A stretch of DNA of 64,000 bases from Phymorhynchus buccinoides (taxonomy: Eukaryota > Mollusca > Gastropoda > Neogastropoda > Raphitomidae), in NCBI GenBank assembly GCA_017654935.2, contig CM065704.1, positions 17,749,180-17,813,179 of the forward strand, read 5' to 3'. Below are positions 10,674 through 21,100 of this stretch, piece after piece; the first letter of the stretch is position 1; every line of letters starts with the position of its first letter. The translations under genes and the position numbers were made by a program. Below the pieces are notes generated by a model. The model did no database searches. It was given only the letters and a program-made list of their open reading frames with translations, and was not told the origin of the DNA.

Positions 10674-11243
10674 TTAATACAAGCACCACGATGCACGCAG
10701 AGCCTTCCTTTGGTTCCACTCCCAGTCAGAAAGCATCAATGAACCCTCAACGTTCTGCCACGAGCTGCTGGGGAAGTTGCTTCCAGTAATAGCGACCCTC
10801 AAGGCGAGAGTTGTCTCCTCTTCCGCGTACAATGTGTCGAACAGCCACCTCATCTGGCCCCCATCGTAATACTCCCCGGGTTTGAGGGTTTCTCTCCAGA
10901 ACTGGGGAACGAACTTGTGTTCGAACACACGTTGGACCCTTGCACAGTTTTTGACCTGCTTCAGAAGAAAGGCTTTGTTCCTGGAGAGCACGGCAAACTT
11001 GAAGGCGTTCATCAGCTGGTCGTCTTTGGTGGATTGTCTCTGCAGGAGACGGACAACCCAATCCCACTGCTGGTCCACCTGGGCCTGACCCATGGCTGGT
11101 GTTGTCCAGTCGCAGCACACGTCCAGGTGGTCGACGACCTTTTCCGCCTTGTCCCACTCTGATCTCTGGACACAGGCCTTGAACTGTTCCAGCTTGGGGC
11201 ATGAGCAGCCCTCGGCAGCATTCTCCGGCATGAAGCTAGCCAT
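10674..11243 (-). CDS. Unrecognised 189-aa protein, single or terminal exon
   Basis: The frame opens with ATG at 11241-11243 (MASFMPEN) and ends with TAA at 10674-10676. Codon use is balanced and GC-rich against AT-rich surroundings, and a poly(A) signal follows directly, so it looks like a real coding exon. The protein appears soluble and mostly helical. It has a short Cys motif near the N-terminus (GCSCPKLEQF), Trp-rich stretches (DWTTP, QQWDWVVRLL, QFWRETLKPG) and no signal peptide or membrane segment. The frame stays open 12 codons upstream of the ATG without another ATG, so the ATG exon may be elsewhere. I do not recognise the family. A helical-repeat (ankyrin- or TPR-like) fragment is possible but not supported by a clear consensus. 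Confidence 0.5.
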   Translation of the reverse strand: MASFMPENAAEGCSCPKLEQFKACVQRSEWDKAEKVVDHLDVCCDWTTPAMGQAQVDQQWDWVVRLLQRQSTKDDQLMNAFKFAVLSRNKAFLLKQVKNCARVQRVFEHKFVPQFWRETLKPGEYYDGGQMRWLFDTLYAEEETTLALRVAITGSNFPSSSWQNVEGSLMLSDWEWNQRKALRASWCLY

Positions 11244-11489
11244 TTTCAGCACAAAGTCTCTACTTGAAAAGCCTGACACTGGTTACAAAGACTTAATTGG
11301 TTGTTCCGTTTTTGGCAATCTCGGCGAATCGTTTCTCTGAAACATGGTAAACAGATGAGTTGATTAAAGCCATGAATATGAAACCAAACGATTGGTTACC
11401 AGCCACGAACAAAGTGAGAAGCTGGAAATGTTTTCAGTGGATTCTGAAGCCGACTGACTATCTGACTGACTATGTTAGCACAATAACGT

Positions 11490-11546
11490 TTGAACGAAAG
11501 GACCTAGAGTGCTTCCATTTTGCATGCGGATCGGTACTAAGAATAT
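11490..11546 (+). repeat. Partial unit of the 14340-14725 tandem repeat, split by the transposon
   Basis: GACCTAGAGTGC ... TTTTGCATGCGGATCGGTACTAAGAATAT matches the tandem units at 14555-14600 and 14670-14720. It gives the left half of the target site for the element at 11547-14331. Confidence 0.75.
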
Positions 11547-11567
11547 TAGACCTTCACCTAGGAACCG

Positions 11568-11570
<3 letters not shown>

Positions 11571-11599
<29 letters not shown>
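11571..11599. repeat. Poly-C run inside the left TIR
   Basis: About 29 C residues, mirrored by a shorter G-run at 14291-14302 in the right TIR. Confidence 0.95.
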
Positions 11600-11601
<2 letters not shown>

Positions 11602-11981
11602 GAATTTTGCAGACAGTATTTTTTGGAAAGCTTGACCCCTAAGAAGTGCAAATCAGGTTGTTTGCATTCAAACAAGTGGTGCATTTGGCCATGGTGCACT
11701 CACAAAGTTACGTAATTCCGTAACGCGATACGTCGGCAGCTGGGATCTCCTTTATTCATTTATTTATTCACATAAATCATTTTGTTTTGACTTTCTGATC
11801 ACTCTGGTATTGTTTACAACTTGTGTGTCTGCATGTACCTTTCTTTAGAATGTATGTGGTGCGCTAACAGGGTTACGTAAAGTTGCGTAATACCAAAGCG
11901 CGATACCCTGTGACTGAGGGAAGGGGAATATCTATTGTTTCACTTTAGAATTTAAATGGATTACATTTTTCTAGACTTTGT

Positions 11982-12107
11982 GAGACCAGAATCCAGAATC
12001 CTCAGACCCCTTGCCCTTGGAAACTCCGGCTTTCTCCATGCCAAGAGACCAGAATCCAGAATCCTCAGACCCCTTGCCCTTGGAAACTCCAGCTTCCTCC
12101 ATGCCAA
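11982..12107 (+). repeat. Two 63-bp in-frame direct repeats at the ORF 5' end
   Basis: Units 11982-12044 and 12045-12107 differ at about three bases. Being 21 codons long, the duplication keeps the frame and repeats a peptide with LETPA and SMPR. Confidence 0.9.
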
Positions 12108-14029
12108 GGGCACGAGAGCATTCAGTAAGATGCCAGCCCACTGAAATTGAGCCATGCTTTGCTAAAAGCAAATGTGAACCATGCATTTCCGTCGTTGTAG
12201 CTGAAGCCCCATCTGTGGACGAGCATGTGAATATGTCAGATATACTGTGGATTTGCTGCAGAGCCCTTGTCAATGAAAGCCAACAAACTGTGCCATGCTG
12301 GGCAGGGTGGGTCTCAATCACTGCAACTGAAACAGAAGACAGCCAACAAGAATCAAATGTCCAGTACATGGCTCCAGTGTTTGCCCCAATCACTGACAAT
12401 GCCACTGTGCAGCACTTGTTGCGTCTTTCTAAGGAAGCCTCAGAACTGGTTGGACAGCAATACACACTACTGACGTTTGACATGGCTGCTGCCAAAAAAG
12501 CCCTCGTCATTGTTTGGCAAAACCAACATGACTTCAAGAACGTCATTGTCAGGCTGGGAATGTTCCACCTAACATGTGCCTACATGTGTGCCCTTGGAAA
12601 AAGTCTCAAGTGCAGTGGTTTTGAAAACATTCTCATTGAATCTGGTATCTGTGCTAGTGGATCAATTGACCAAGTCCTTTCTGGCAAGAACTACAACAGG
12701 GCTCTCAGGGTGCACAAACGTGTTATGGAGGCACTGGAACGGCTCTTGCTTCATGCATTTGAGAAGGCAGAACATGAGCTCTTTGATGATGAGACACGAG
12801 CAGTGTTTCAGAGACTAGCCGAGGCACCAAGTGACGAAATGCTGAGGGCAGCTCTTGCAAATGAGAAATGCAGGACACTCCTTTCACGTCTGTTCCAGTT
12901 CAGAGAGCGCGCACGCAAGGGTGAGATGGGCAAGACACCTCAGTTCTGGATGAATTACATAAGCAGGGTGTGGAATATACTGGAACTGCAGAGAGCCACC
13001 AAAGAAAACAACTTCCCTCTTCATGTTGCAAATCTGCAGAACATGGTCAAACTCTTCTTCAGTTATGACCATCCCAACTATGCTCGCTACACAGCAGTCT
13101 ACCTGCAGACGATGTTGAATCTCCCTACATCACATCCTGGTGCAGAAAAGCTCCTGCAAGGAAAGGGTTTCAGCGTGAACAGATCCTCGGTACCTGGCTC
13201 CAAAAATGCAGTCGATATCACGATCGAGCAGACAATTAATAGACATGCCAACACTACAGATGATGCCACGATTTCAATCAGATCGCCAGACACAGACGTG
13301 TTTGTCTTACTGCTCTACTTCTGTCAGCACATCAAGCAGACAGTTCTCTTTGACACTGGGAGTGGGGATGAGAGAAGGCTTCTCAACATCCAAAGCATCA
13401 TCACTGACACTGGAGAAGACATCTGCAAAGCCCTACCAGCACTGCATGCCTACTCGGGCTGCGACTCAACTAGTGCATTTGACAGGAAGGGCAAAGTGGC
13501 AGCTCTGAAACTACTACAGAAACATCAACACTTTCTCGAAGTGTTCCTTCAACTCGGAACTGCTGATGAAATCCCAGAACATGTCATGGACAAACTTGAG
13601 GAGTTCACGTGCCTTCTGTATGGTTCACCTTCCTTCAAACAAGTCAACAAGTTGCGCCACCAAAAGTTCCAAGAGCGCTTCAGCGTCCCGTCCACCTCCT
13701 CTCTGCTGAACAGCTCCACTGGGATGGACATGAGTCTCTTACCACCTTGCAGAGATACTCTCAGAATGCATCTGAAGCGAGTAAACTTTCAGACACTCAT
13801 CTGGCTGTCAGCAGACCAGGCTATGCCTAGCCTCCCTGAGCCAGCAGGACATGGATGGGAGTTGGCAGATGGCAATCTGCAAATCAAATGGACACAGGGT
13901 TTCTTCATGCCACAAGAGCTGGTTGAAATTCTTGTCGAGCAGCCAGAGCCAGAACCACAGGACCAGGTAGATGATGACCAAGAACCTGACTTTGATGATG
14001 TTGACGATTACTTTGTGGATGAAGACTAA
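12038..14029 (+). CDS. Transposon protein with XPG/FEN-like nuclease domain
   Basis: From the first ATG at 12038 the ORF runs 663 codons without a break to TAA at 14027-14029. The frame is open back to 11984, where a TGA precedes it; an acceptor-like TTTTTCTAG lies at 11967, so an upstream exon is possible. In the C-terminal half, SPDTDVFVLLLYF (about residues 416-428) and LPALHAYSGCDSTSAFDRKGK (about 465-485) are the paired acidic motifs of the XPG/PIN-like nuclease fold. I recall them from large protein families in molluscs and cnidarians. The last 25 residues are strongly acidic. The N-terminal third has no recognised domain. The gene lies between long inverted repeats, so it is a transposon gene rather than a host one. 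An intact frame suggests recent activity or selection. Confidence 0.8.
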   Translation: MPRDQNPESSDPLPLETPASSMPRAREHSVRCQPTEIEPCFAKSKCEPCISVVVAEAPSVDEHVNMSDILWICCRALVNESQQTVPCWAGWVSITATETEDSQQESNVQYMAPVFAPITDNATVQHLLRLSKEASELVGQQYTLLTFDMAAAKKALVIVWQNQHDFKNVIVRLGMFHLTCAYMCALGKSLKCSGFENILIESGICASGSIDQVLSGKNYNRALRVHKRVMEALERLLLHAFEKAEHELFDDETRAVFQRLAEAPSDEMLRAALANEKCRTLLSRLFQFRERARKGEMGKTPQFWMNYISRVWNILELQRATKENNFPLHVANLQNMVKLFFSYDHPNYARYTAVYLQTMLNLPTSHPGAEKLLQGKGFSVNRSSVPGSKNAVDITIEQTINRHANTTDDATISIRSPDTDVFVLLLYFCQHIKQTVLFDTGSGDERRLLNIQSIITDTGEDICKALPALHAYSGCDSTSAFDRKGKVAALKLLQKHQHFLEVFLQLGTADEIPEHVMDKLEEFTCLLYGSPSFKQVNKLRHQKFQERFSVPSTSSLLNSSTGMDMSLLPPCRDTLRMHLKRVNFQTLIWLSADQAMPSLPEPAGHGWELADGNLQIKWTQGFFMPQELVEILVEQPEPEPQDQVDDDQEPDFDDVDDYFVDED

Positions 14030-14339
14030 ACTTCACTCAAAAATGCTGACTTTTCATGTGAATGAAGACTTGTTGTGCATCCTTCCTGTGAAGAAAATGT
14101 GATCTGTTTGAATTTAAAAGCTAGGGAAAAGAGATACCCCTTCCCTCAGTCGCGACGTTTCGCTTTTCGGTATTACGTAACTTTGTGAGTGCACCATTGC
14201 CAAACGCACCACTTTGCTGGATGCAAACAACCTGATTCACACTTCTCAGGGGTCAAACTTTCCAAAAAACATTATCTTCAAAATTCCCCAGGGGGGGGGG
14301 GGAGGTACTGTGTAGGTCCCGTGAAGGTCTATATCTAGG

Positions 14340-14725
14340 CCAAGTGCGAAAATGATCATAGGTCAAAGGTCAAGGTCACTGGCGCCGAACACCTGGCACG
14401 ATAAGGGACCTAGGACGCTCAAATTCTACATGCGGGTAGGCACTAAAGATATCTAGCGCAAATCCATAAATGAAAGTCATAGGTCAAAAGTCAAGGTCAC
14501 TGGCGCCGAAAATGCTGCCGAGCACCTGGCGCGATAACGATTGAATGGAGGGACCTAGGATGCTCAAATTTTGCATGCAGATAGGTACTAAGAATATCTC
14601 GGCTAAATTCAAAAATGAAGGTCAAGGTCACTGGAGCCGAAAATGCTGCTGAACACCTGGCCGATAACGGAGAGACCTAGGACGCTCAAATTTTGCATGC
14701 GGATAGATACTAAAGATATCTAGTT
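14340..14725 (+). repeat. Tandem repeat, three ~115-bp units
   Basis: Each unit contains GGTCAAGGTCACTGG, CACCTGGC.CGATAA and then GACCTAGGACGCTCAAATT.TGCATGCGGATAG followed by ACTAAAGATATCTAG. The units begin near 14360, 14480 and 14615. A fourth, split unit lies at 11490-11546. A related GGTCAAAGGTCAAGG stretch occurs near 43230. Confidence 0.8.
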
Positions 14726-15532
14726 AACGTCTTAACGCTCTAGTTTAAGCACTGTTATTGAAAATAATTGAAAGAAATGATGTTTGAAATAAGACAATTG
14801 TTGGTGTTATGATATTGTACAGAAATGATGTAATCAATGTCGCAGTAACAATGACGGATGTAACCAACTTCCGTAATGACCATTGCGTTTGTTAAATCAC
14901 TATGAAATGCTTAAGCAAATATTCATTAATGCAGGCATGTATAAGTCTTAACACTATTGTGACTGATGCTGCCTCAGCCTATTCTCAGTGCAGGCCTGAG
15001 CCTGCCGCTGAGTGGCTCATAGAAATTGGGTGCTTGAAAACAACACATCTAGCTAAGCTGAATGATGTCCTACCACGACCAAAGTTTGCGTACTTACTGA
15101 AAAAAGGCTGCTAAGTTCATCTGTGTACTTTTTAAGTTGATAGATATAACGCTGTTTACATGCCGACTTGAAAAGGGGGAATAATTCATCGCTTACATGC
15201 ATTGCATTCAACGACACCCCCTGTCCCCACAACGAACACTCTCACTCTCAGTCTCTTTGACTTGTAGAGGCCACTGACACGCTAGCTTCACTTTCACGCT
15301 CATCCTCGCTGTTTTCGTCACTTTCTTAGTCAGAAAACGAGTATTCTGGAACTTTATCATCAGATTCATCCAGATCGAGAAGATGGAGAATCTCCTCTCT
15401 TGTTAAACCACGGTGGTTTGGCATTTGGCGTTCGTAATTGGCGTCAAATCGGCGATCTAAGACAAATAAATTGCAAAAACGGAAGTGTACTATAAAGCGA
15501 AACTACTCGCAGAACGAAGGCCAACATTGTGG

Positions 15533-15722
15533 CGGTACCATAGCCGATGAGGTTTATCCGAGGCATGGTTACCGCTGCACATATCTATATTGTTAAAAAC
15601 TCGGGACTTTACCGGTGTTGCACTGCCTCCGGGCATTGCAGCCAGTATTGTTCCCACCATCTTTGTATTTACAAATGTTCCATATGTGTCTATGACCGAG
15701 AGGACGTAAAACACCATTTTTC
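15533..15722 (+). repeat. Dispersed ~190-bp repeat, copy 1
   Basis: Starts GTGGCGGTACCATAGCCGAT, contains CTGCCTCCGGGCATTGC and GTTCCCACCATCTTTG, and ends at GAGGACGTAAAACACC. Homologous copies lie at 15752-15945, 17870-18012 and 59382-59580. Confidence 0.8.
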
Positions 15723-15751
15723 ATTCAACGAAGGCAAACAAGTCACACTTG

Positions 15752-15945
15752 TGGCGGTGCCATAGCCGATGAGGCGTGGTCACCACTACAGCTATCTGTA
15801 TTAATTTTTAAAAATCGGGACTTTACTGGTTTCGTACTGCCTCCGGGCATTGCCTCCAGTATTGTTCCCACCATATTTGTATTTACAAATGTCCCATATG
15901 TGTCTGATTCATACGAAGAGGACGTAAAACACCATTTTCGTCCAA
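15752..15945 (+). repeat. Dispersed ~190-bp repeat, copy 2
   Basis: Tandem neighbour of the copy at 15533-15722, with the same landmarks (GCCATAGCCGATGAGG, CTGCCTCCGGGCATTGCC). Confidence 0.8.
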
Positions 15946-16065
15946 CGAAGGCAAACTGTGGTCAAATGTTTTACACGAGTTTTACACCTTATACCGTTGG
16001 GCGACTGTGAACGTGGCCAGGCAGTGTTCTACTGCCTCAAACACGAACGCGACCTGTCATCAATA

Positions 16066-16285
16066 TTAACCCTTTCGCCGCCAGCCATTTTTCAGCCAGA
16101 ATATAAGTATTAAAATTAATTGGGTAGAGAAAAAAAAGATCTGAAATGTTGGGAATTCCTCTGACATGATTGTATAACATTAGGCCTATAATTACCTCCC
16201 AAAATTCAGAAAATAGGATCTTCGGATAACAGGCCCTGGTTTGATGCCTTTTAGTGACATGGGTATTAAACAAAACCATGAAAAA
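16066..16285. mobile_element. TTAA MITE family A, copy 1
   Basis: Left end TTAACCCTTTCGCCGCCA, interior with ATGCCTTTTAGTGACATG. The right inverted end is missing or replaced near 16275. Confidence 0.7.
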
Positions 16286-16299
16286 TGCTAGAGCGTTAA

Positions 16300-16650
16300 G
16301 ACGCTAGAAGAAGTTAAAGAAGGGTTTTTTTGCGTTTTTCTCAAAACATTCAAAAATGAGTTAGGCAGTTGTCTTATGAGCGTGATGATGTTTAGGCCTA
16401 TATTTAATCTTGTAATACCTATTATCTTATCGTACTGTTTCATATTTCAGTATTGAATGTTTTTGTGTACTGCTATGTATCTTAGCATATTTGGAACTAT
16501 GTTATTGTCGCGTATGTTTTATGTAGCGTTTTGTATAAGTGCTTAGCATGTCTGGAAATGATTTGATCGTATTATTATGTTTGATTCTGCAAAAAGTTTT
16601 TATATAAAACTTAAGTATTCTGCACTTCTAACGCATTAACTTTTAAATCT
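16300..16650. other. Unannotated AT-rich interval
   Basis: AT-rich sequence between two TTAA-family copies; nothing recognised. Confidence 0.4.
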
Positions 16651-16890
16651 TTAACTCTTTCGCCGCCAAAGTCGCACTTCTGCACCACAATGATTTAACA
16701 TCCATGTTACTTAAAGCCTTGAAATCTGAGCCTATTATCCAATGGTCTAGTGTGTTTCATTTTGAGAGGTAAAATTAGGCCTTATTTCATACACCACAGA
16801 GGAGTCCCCAATATTTCAGACAAAATCTTTTCACTACTCAGATAGGTTTAATGGAAAATTATGGCTAAAAATTGGCAAGAGGTAAAGGTT
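16651..16890. mobile_element. TTAA MITE family A, copy 2 (diverged)
   Basis: Left TTAACTCTTTCGCCGCCA, then GCACCACAATGATTTAACA and a degraded right end near GGCAAGAGGTAAAGG. Confidence 0.65.
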
Positions 16891-16904
16891 TACCCAAGAA
16901 GAAT

Positions 16905-17770
16905 ATACCAGCTTCGTTCTCTTCGTTCGCGGCTGGTAATAACGATCATTGCATTTCATTAATACTAGCGCAACGCTAAGTACCGGTAACGCCTAGAAAC
17001 GAATTTGAAGCGATTCGGTTAAGAAACGGCGAAGTTATAAGGCCCTGTTTCCCGTTGGCGCTGCTCTGAGAGTGACGCGCTCTCCCTAGTAACGGTAACG
17101 CCTAGCAATGGTAACGCCAAGTACTGGTAACGCTGAGTACAGCAAATTTGAAGCGATTCGGTTAAGAAACGGCAGAGTTATAAGGCCCCGTTTCCCGTTG
17201 GCGCTGCACTTTGAGAGTGACGCGCTCTCTCGATTCTCTTCAAATTTGCTGCCAGGCTTTGCCCTGGCCACAGCAAACATGACAGCAAATTGAAAGCGAT
17301 TCGGTTACGAAACGGCAGAGTTATTTGTGAAAAGGTGAAGCGGCGTATATCGCGCGCGTTAGATTCGCTTCCGGTTTGGCACACTGGTAGTCACCGTCCC
17401 GGGTCATCTATCTTCCAAATGCGAAGGCAATCCGTCCAGAAATACCGGAGATACGGGCGCCGAGAGGCCGATGGATACGCAAACCGCGCAAATGACACGG
17501 CCGCCTCGGTTGCCGTTGTTAGGGCTCATAGCAAATTTGAAGCGATTCGGTCGAAAAACCGCGGAGTTATAAGGCCCGTTTTGTGTTTCAGACACACACA
17601 CAGACAGAGACACACTTGCCTTTTTATTATATGATTGCTGCCAAGATTTGACAAAATGACAAAAAAAGAAAAGAATCGTTCTCTTCGTTCGCGGCTGGCA
17701 ATAACGATCATTGCATTTCATTAATATTGCTGCCAAGATTTGACAAAATGACAAAAGAAGAAAAGAAAAA
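16905..17770. repeat. Complex repeat block
   Basis: AATTTGAAGCGATTCGGTTA plus a nearby GTTATAAGGCCC recurs about four times (17003, 17145, 17285, 17530). A second motif, TTCTCTTCGTTCGCGGCTGG with CATTGCATTTCATTAATA, occurs at 16915 and 17688. TTGCTGCCAAGATTTGACAA occurs at 17633 and 17728. No gene is evident. Confidence 0.7.
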
Positions 17771-17869
17771 AAAAGAATCGAATCAGAATAAATGACAAAA
17801 AGTAATTAAAGAAAGGATTATAACTTCGTTGTAAAAGCAACATACATGTACAAAGCAGCTAATACACAG

Positions 17870-18012
17870 ATACACATCTGTATCACTAAAAATTCGGGAC
17901 TTTCCTGGAGTTGCACTGCCTCCGGGTATTGCCTCCAGGATCGTTCCCACCATCTTTATATCTAATAATGTCCCATATGTGTCTGTTTCAGACCGGAGGA
18001 CGCTAAACGGCT
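17870..18012 (+). repeat. Dispersed ~190-bp repeat, copy 3 (partial)
   Basis: Contains ACTGCCTCCGGGTATTGCC and GTTCCCACCATCTTT as in the copy at 15533-15722. A poly-C patch follows at 18019. Confidence 0.75.
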
Positions 18013-18049
18013 TTTCACCCCCCCCCCCCCTCCCACACACACACTCAAG

Positions 18050-19004
18050 AAAAAAATCACTCATGATCCTGATCAGATTTATCTCAACCCGTGCGTCTGA
18101 CCAGGCTCATTCACCTTGAGTAAGTGAGAATATATTATTTTAATAATTATCACCATGAATTCTTTCTGCACAAGAAAAGTGGTCCAATGCTTAATTTAGT
18201 TCTAATGATGGAATCTCGATTCTAGTGCTGATTAAAACCCAAAGCTTGTGTATAGGGTTAAGCTTAGTTCTTTTCATTTCACAAAAAAAGTCAATAAACG
18301 GAATTTCACCCCAGAATCATATTTCAATAACTAATAATCAAATAGTCAAAGCTATGCTTGCATTTCATGAGTTTCAAGCTCGCAGCTTGAGGATTCATCA
18401 ATCATGTAAAAATTATTGAGATACATGGTGATACAATGACTAATACACACGTGTGTAAGCATGAATCTGATGAAATGCTACTGTCCACACGAATCTGATG
18501 AAATACTACTAGTACTACAACCAGTTTCCTTCACTATAGCATAGACCTATTCGTCAAGACCCCCATACACTAATTTGATGAAATGATACGTAAATCATTA
18601 AATGACAAATCTCTTCTTTTTTTTTCCAGGCCCATGTTAAAGAAAACTGTATTCTTTATGCGAATCTGATGAATATTTTTTATGTTCTATTGTATTTCAT
18701 GAGATTCATGTCTCACACGAGTGGGGTGCTCCACTAGTAGTTTGTTCAGATTCATCAAGACCCCCATACACAATTTTGGTGAAAGGTGATGTGTGTATTT
18801 AACATAAAACGATAAATCTCATGAAAAAATTCGACTGGTAAGAGTTACTATCCCTGAAATGGTCGAGTGTTGCAACAACCCCGCAACCGGTTAACCCTAG
18901 CCACTGTGTTTTACTTTTGTTTTTTAAAAATTCAGGCACACAAATCTGATTGATGATTTAAACAAATGTATTCTTCATACGAATGTGATGAAATGCTACA
19001 GTTT
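18050..19004. other. AT-rich interval with scattered GAATCTGATGAAAT motif
   Basis: The motif GAATCTGATGAAAT or close variants recur about five times (for example 18464, 18491, 18660, 18980), sometimes near TTCATGAGATTC. No gene is seen. Confidence 0.4.
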
Positions 19005-19010
19005 CCTGTG

Positions 19011-19148
19011 CAGACTCGTTTACCCCCTACACAAGTCTTGAGTAGTCTGGGTAGCTGAGTAGTTAGAGCATTATTTTCAATTTTGAAGAGTAGTAGATGT
19101 CCAAATTGAGTAGAATACTACTCGAAAAGAGTAGAGTAAACAGGTCTG
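19011..19148. mobile_element. hAT-like MITE with 6-bp target duplication
   Basis: Left end CAGACTCGTTTACCC and right end GTAAACAGGTCTG are inverted, and CCTGTG flanks both (19005-19010, 19149-19154). The right end read inward, CAGACCTGTTTACTC, is close to CAGACCTGTTCACCC of the hAT element at 47177-48893. Confidence 0.8.
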
Positions 19149-19358
19149 CCTGTGGTCTATTGTGTAAACAGTAGAAATAGAATAGTATTTTGTCATTCAT
19201 GCCTAACGCACGTGTGATGTAAATTGAATGGATTTCCACACTTCGTCACTTGATCCTGAATTATAATCTTATCTTTTTTGTTCTAATAAATTAAACAGTT
19301 AAAATTAAGTGTTTTTTGTTTTGTTTTACTCGATTGGATGCTTTAAAATTTACTTACC

Positions 19359-19470
19359 GCGAATGACAGGAGACTTGAAGACAGAATCTTGACTTTTCCT
19401 CCTTCTTTGGATGCGTTGCGATCTTGCTCTCTTGGCTGTTCGAAAGCATGTAACCCGTGACAGGAAGCAC
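19359..19470 (-). CDS. Possible short basic exon with donor GTAAGT
   Basis: A frame starting at an ATG near 19472 (MCFLSRVTCF) encodes an Arg-rich peptide (RTAKRARSQRIQRRRK) and meets a strong donor GTAAGT at 19353-19358. No partner exon is seen, so this may be chance. Confidence 0.15.
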
Positions 19471-20044
19471 ATGGACAAGAAACGGAAGTTCACACCGAGT
19501 TGTTGCCCCTTTTGCTTACTTATAAACCACAAGTACAAAATTTACCAAAGCGCCCCGGCTCGCAGCTTGAGATAAATTATTCAAAGTAAAAGTTACTGCT
19601 TGTATTTGTCAAGCAAATTTTGTTTGTTATAGACTCAAAAGTTACTCTCTGATTTGTACAACCTCCACAAGATTCTGTAATAAAGTGTGCAAACCTGTTT
19701 TTAACAAAGCAAAACTATGAAAAACAATTCAGACTGATAGGCCTGTGTGTGTGTGTGTGTGTGTGTGTTTGTCCCAGTTTTATTCAACTTCAAGCCTTTT
19801 TTGCTTTTCACAGAACTACTATTGCTAAAATGATTTGTGTTATATTAACTGAATATAATTATTTTGTTTTGGAAAAAACACCGTGTCTACAACATTTTTA
19901 ACGAATTTAATTACTTTTGGCATTGACTGCTTCATCAAGAAAGTGATTCCATGCATTTACCACTCTGTTAGTAAAAAGGTTTTGTGCTAACTTTTGTTGT
20001 TTCGCCACGGGTTCTGTCACCCTCACAGAGAGTTAGCAGGCTGT

Positions 20045-21100
20045 TAGTAGTAGAATACTCATATAAACTCTGATTCTGTGTACTTCAGTGAAGTCAAAAG
20101 GTTTTGTTCATGGTGCAAAGATAATAATCTGGATTTAAATGTTGGTAAGACAAAAGAAGTGCTTGTAGATTTTCGTAGAAGCCCAGTGCCAGTGCCACAT
20201 TTGGAAATTGATGGTGAAACGGTTGAAAGAATTGATGAGTACATATACCTAGGCACAGTTTTAGACAAGAAACTTACTTTTGATAAACACATTGAGCATA
20301 TACATAAGAAGAGTCAGTCCAGGATCTTTTGTTTACAGAGGCTAAGGAATATTGGTGTCTGTTCAGATATTCTTCAAACCTACTACCGATGTTGCATTGA
20401 ATCTGTTCTTACTGTGTCATTTATCTGTTGGTATGGAAGCTCGAGTGTAAAAAGTAAGCGTGTGTTGAGTGATATGGTGAAGGTGTGCAGTAAGGTGCAA
20501 GGCAGAGTGGTATGCAAGAGTTGTATGACAGACAGGTAGTCAAAGCCAGGAAAATTCTTATTGATAACAGTCATGTTCTGGCAAAATACTATGAAGTGTT
20601 ACCATCGGGCCGTCGATACAGAACTCTAAAACTGAAAATAAGAGCACAGAAAACTTTCTTACCAAGATCAATTCATCTGTTGAACACTTAATGTACTGCA
20701 TCGAGTGATTGTTTTGCTGAGCAGCCTGTCCATCTCCTTGGGATTGAATTTGTGCAAGCCTATTTGTAGTCCCCTTGTTCTACAATAGATTACTGCTGTG
20801 TATGTCCTTGACTAAATTGTCTGTGTAGAGATGGTGTAGGTACTGTTATTGCTGCATTTTTAAGCTTTTTTGTTGTTGCTTTTTTTAAACTGATTATGTC
20901 TTGATTTAAAATGTATTTTAAAAATGCGTTCTGCTTTTACTGGAGTAATTGTTCGTATTCGTCCAGTTTGTTAATTACAATATTGCAGTGTTATTAGTTA
21001 TTTGTTTATATTCTTTAATTGTTGTTGATAGTTTATTGTTGTTTTTCTTATGAGCACCTGGCTGCAATTTCTCAGTTATGAGATAATAAAGATGATTTGA
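20045..21100 (+). pseudogene. CR1-like LINE fragment: reverse transcriptase C-terminus and 3' tail
   Basis: The ORF at 20078-20539 reads FCSWCKDNNLDLNVGKTKEV, then DFRRSP, IDEYIYLGTVLDKKLTFDKH and IESVLTVSFICWYG, the normal end of a CR1/L2-type reverse transcriptase. After a frameshift near 20515 the next frame continues LYDRQVVKARKIL, then LPSGRRYRTLKLK and FLPRSIHLLNT, to a stop at about 20690. The 3' untranslated tail ends with GAGATAATAAAGATGATTTG near 21098. The N-terminal two thirds of the element are absent. Coding identity is good apart from the single shift, so the copy is fairly young. Confidence 0.9.

Larger units (their letters stand above)
11547..14331 (+). mobile_element. DNA transposon with ~150-400 bp TIRs and XPG-like nuclease ORF (Academ-like)
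   Basis: Left end TAGACCTTCAC (11547-11557) is the exact inverse of GTGAAGGTCTA (14321-14331), and TAT flanks both (11544-11546, 14332-14334). The inverted repeats continue inward past a C-run/G-run: 11597-11715 pairs with 14168-14292 at high identity, and 11880-11950 pairs with about 14100-14165. The left arm carries an extra ~150-bp segment. The only gene is the ORF at 12038-14029. A 3-bp duplication, long TIRs and an XPG-like domain fit what I recall of the Academ superfamily. The ~2.8-kb size and lack of an N-terminal transposase region or helicase suggest a shortened member. The superfamily name is inference. Confidence 0.75.
14722..16304 (-). mobile_element. Possible degenerate piggyBac-like element
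   Basis: CGTCTTAACGCTCTAG at 14727-14742 is repeated inverted at 16289-16304, with TTAA next to the left end. On the minus strand, 15420-15258 reads MPNHRGLTREEILHLLDLDE and then an acidic stretch with an in-frame stop. This resembles the acidic leader of piggyBac-like transposases. The rest of a transposase is not seen and other repeats have inserted. This is a tentative call. Confidence 0.3.
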
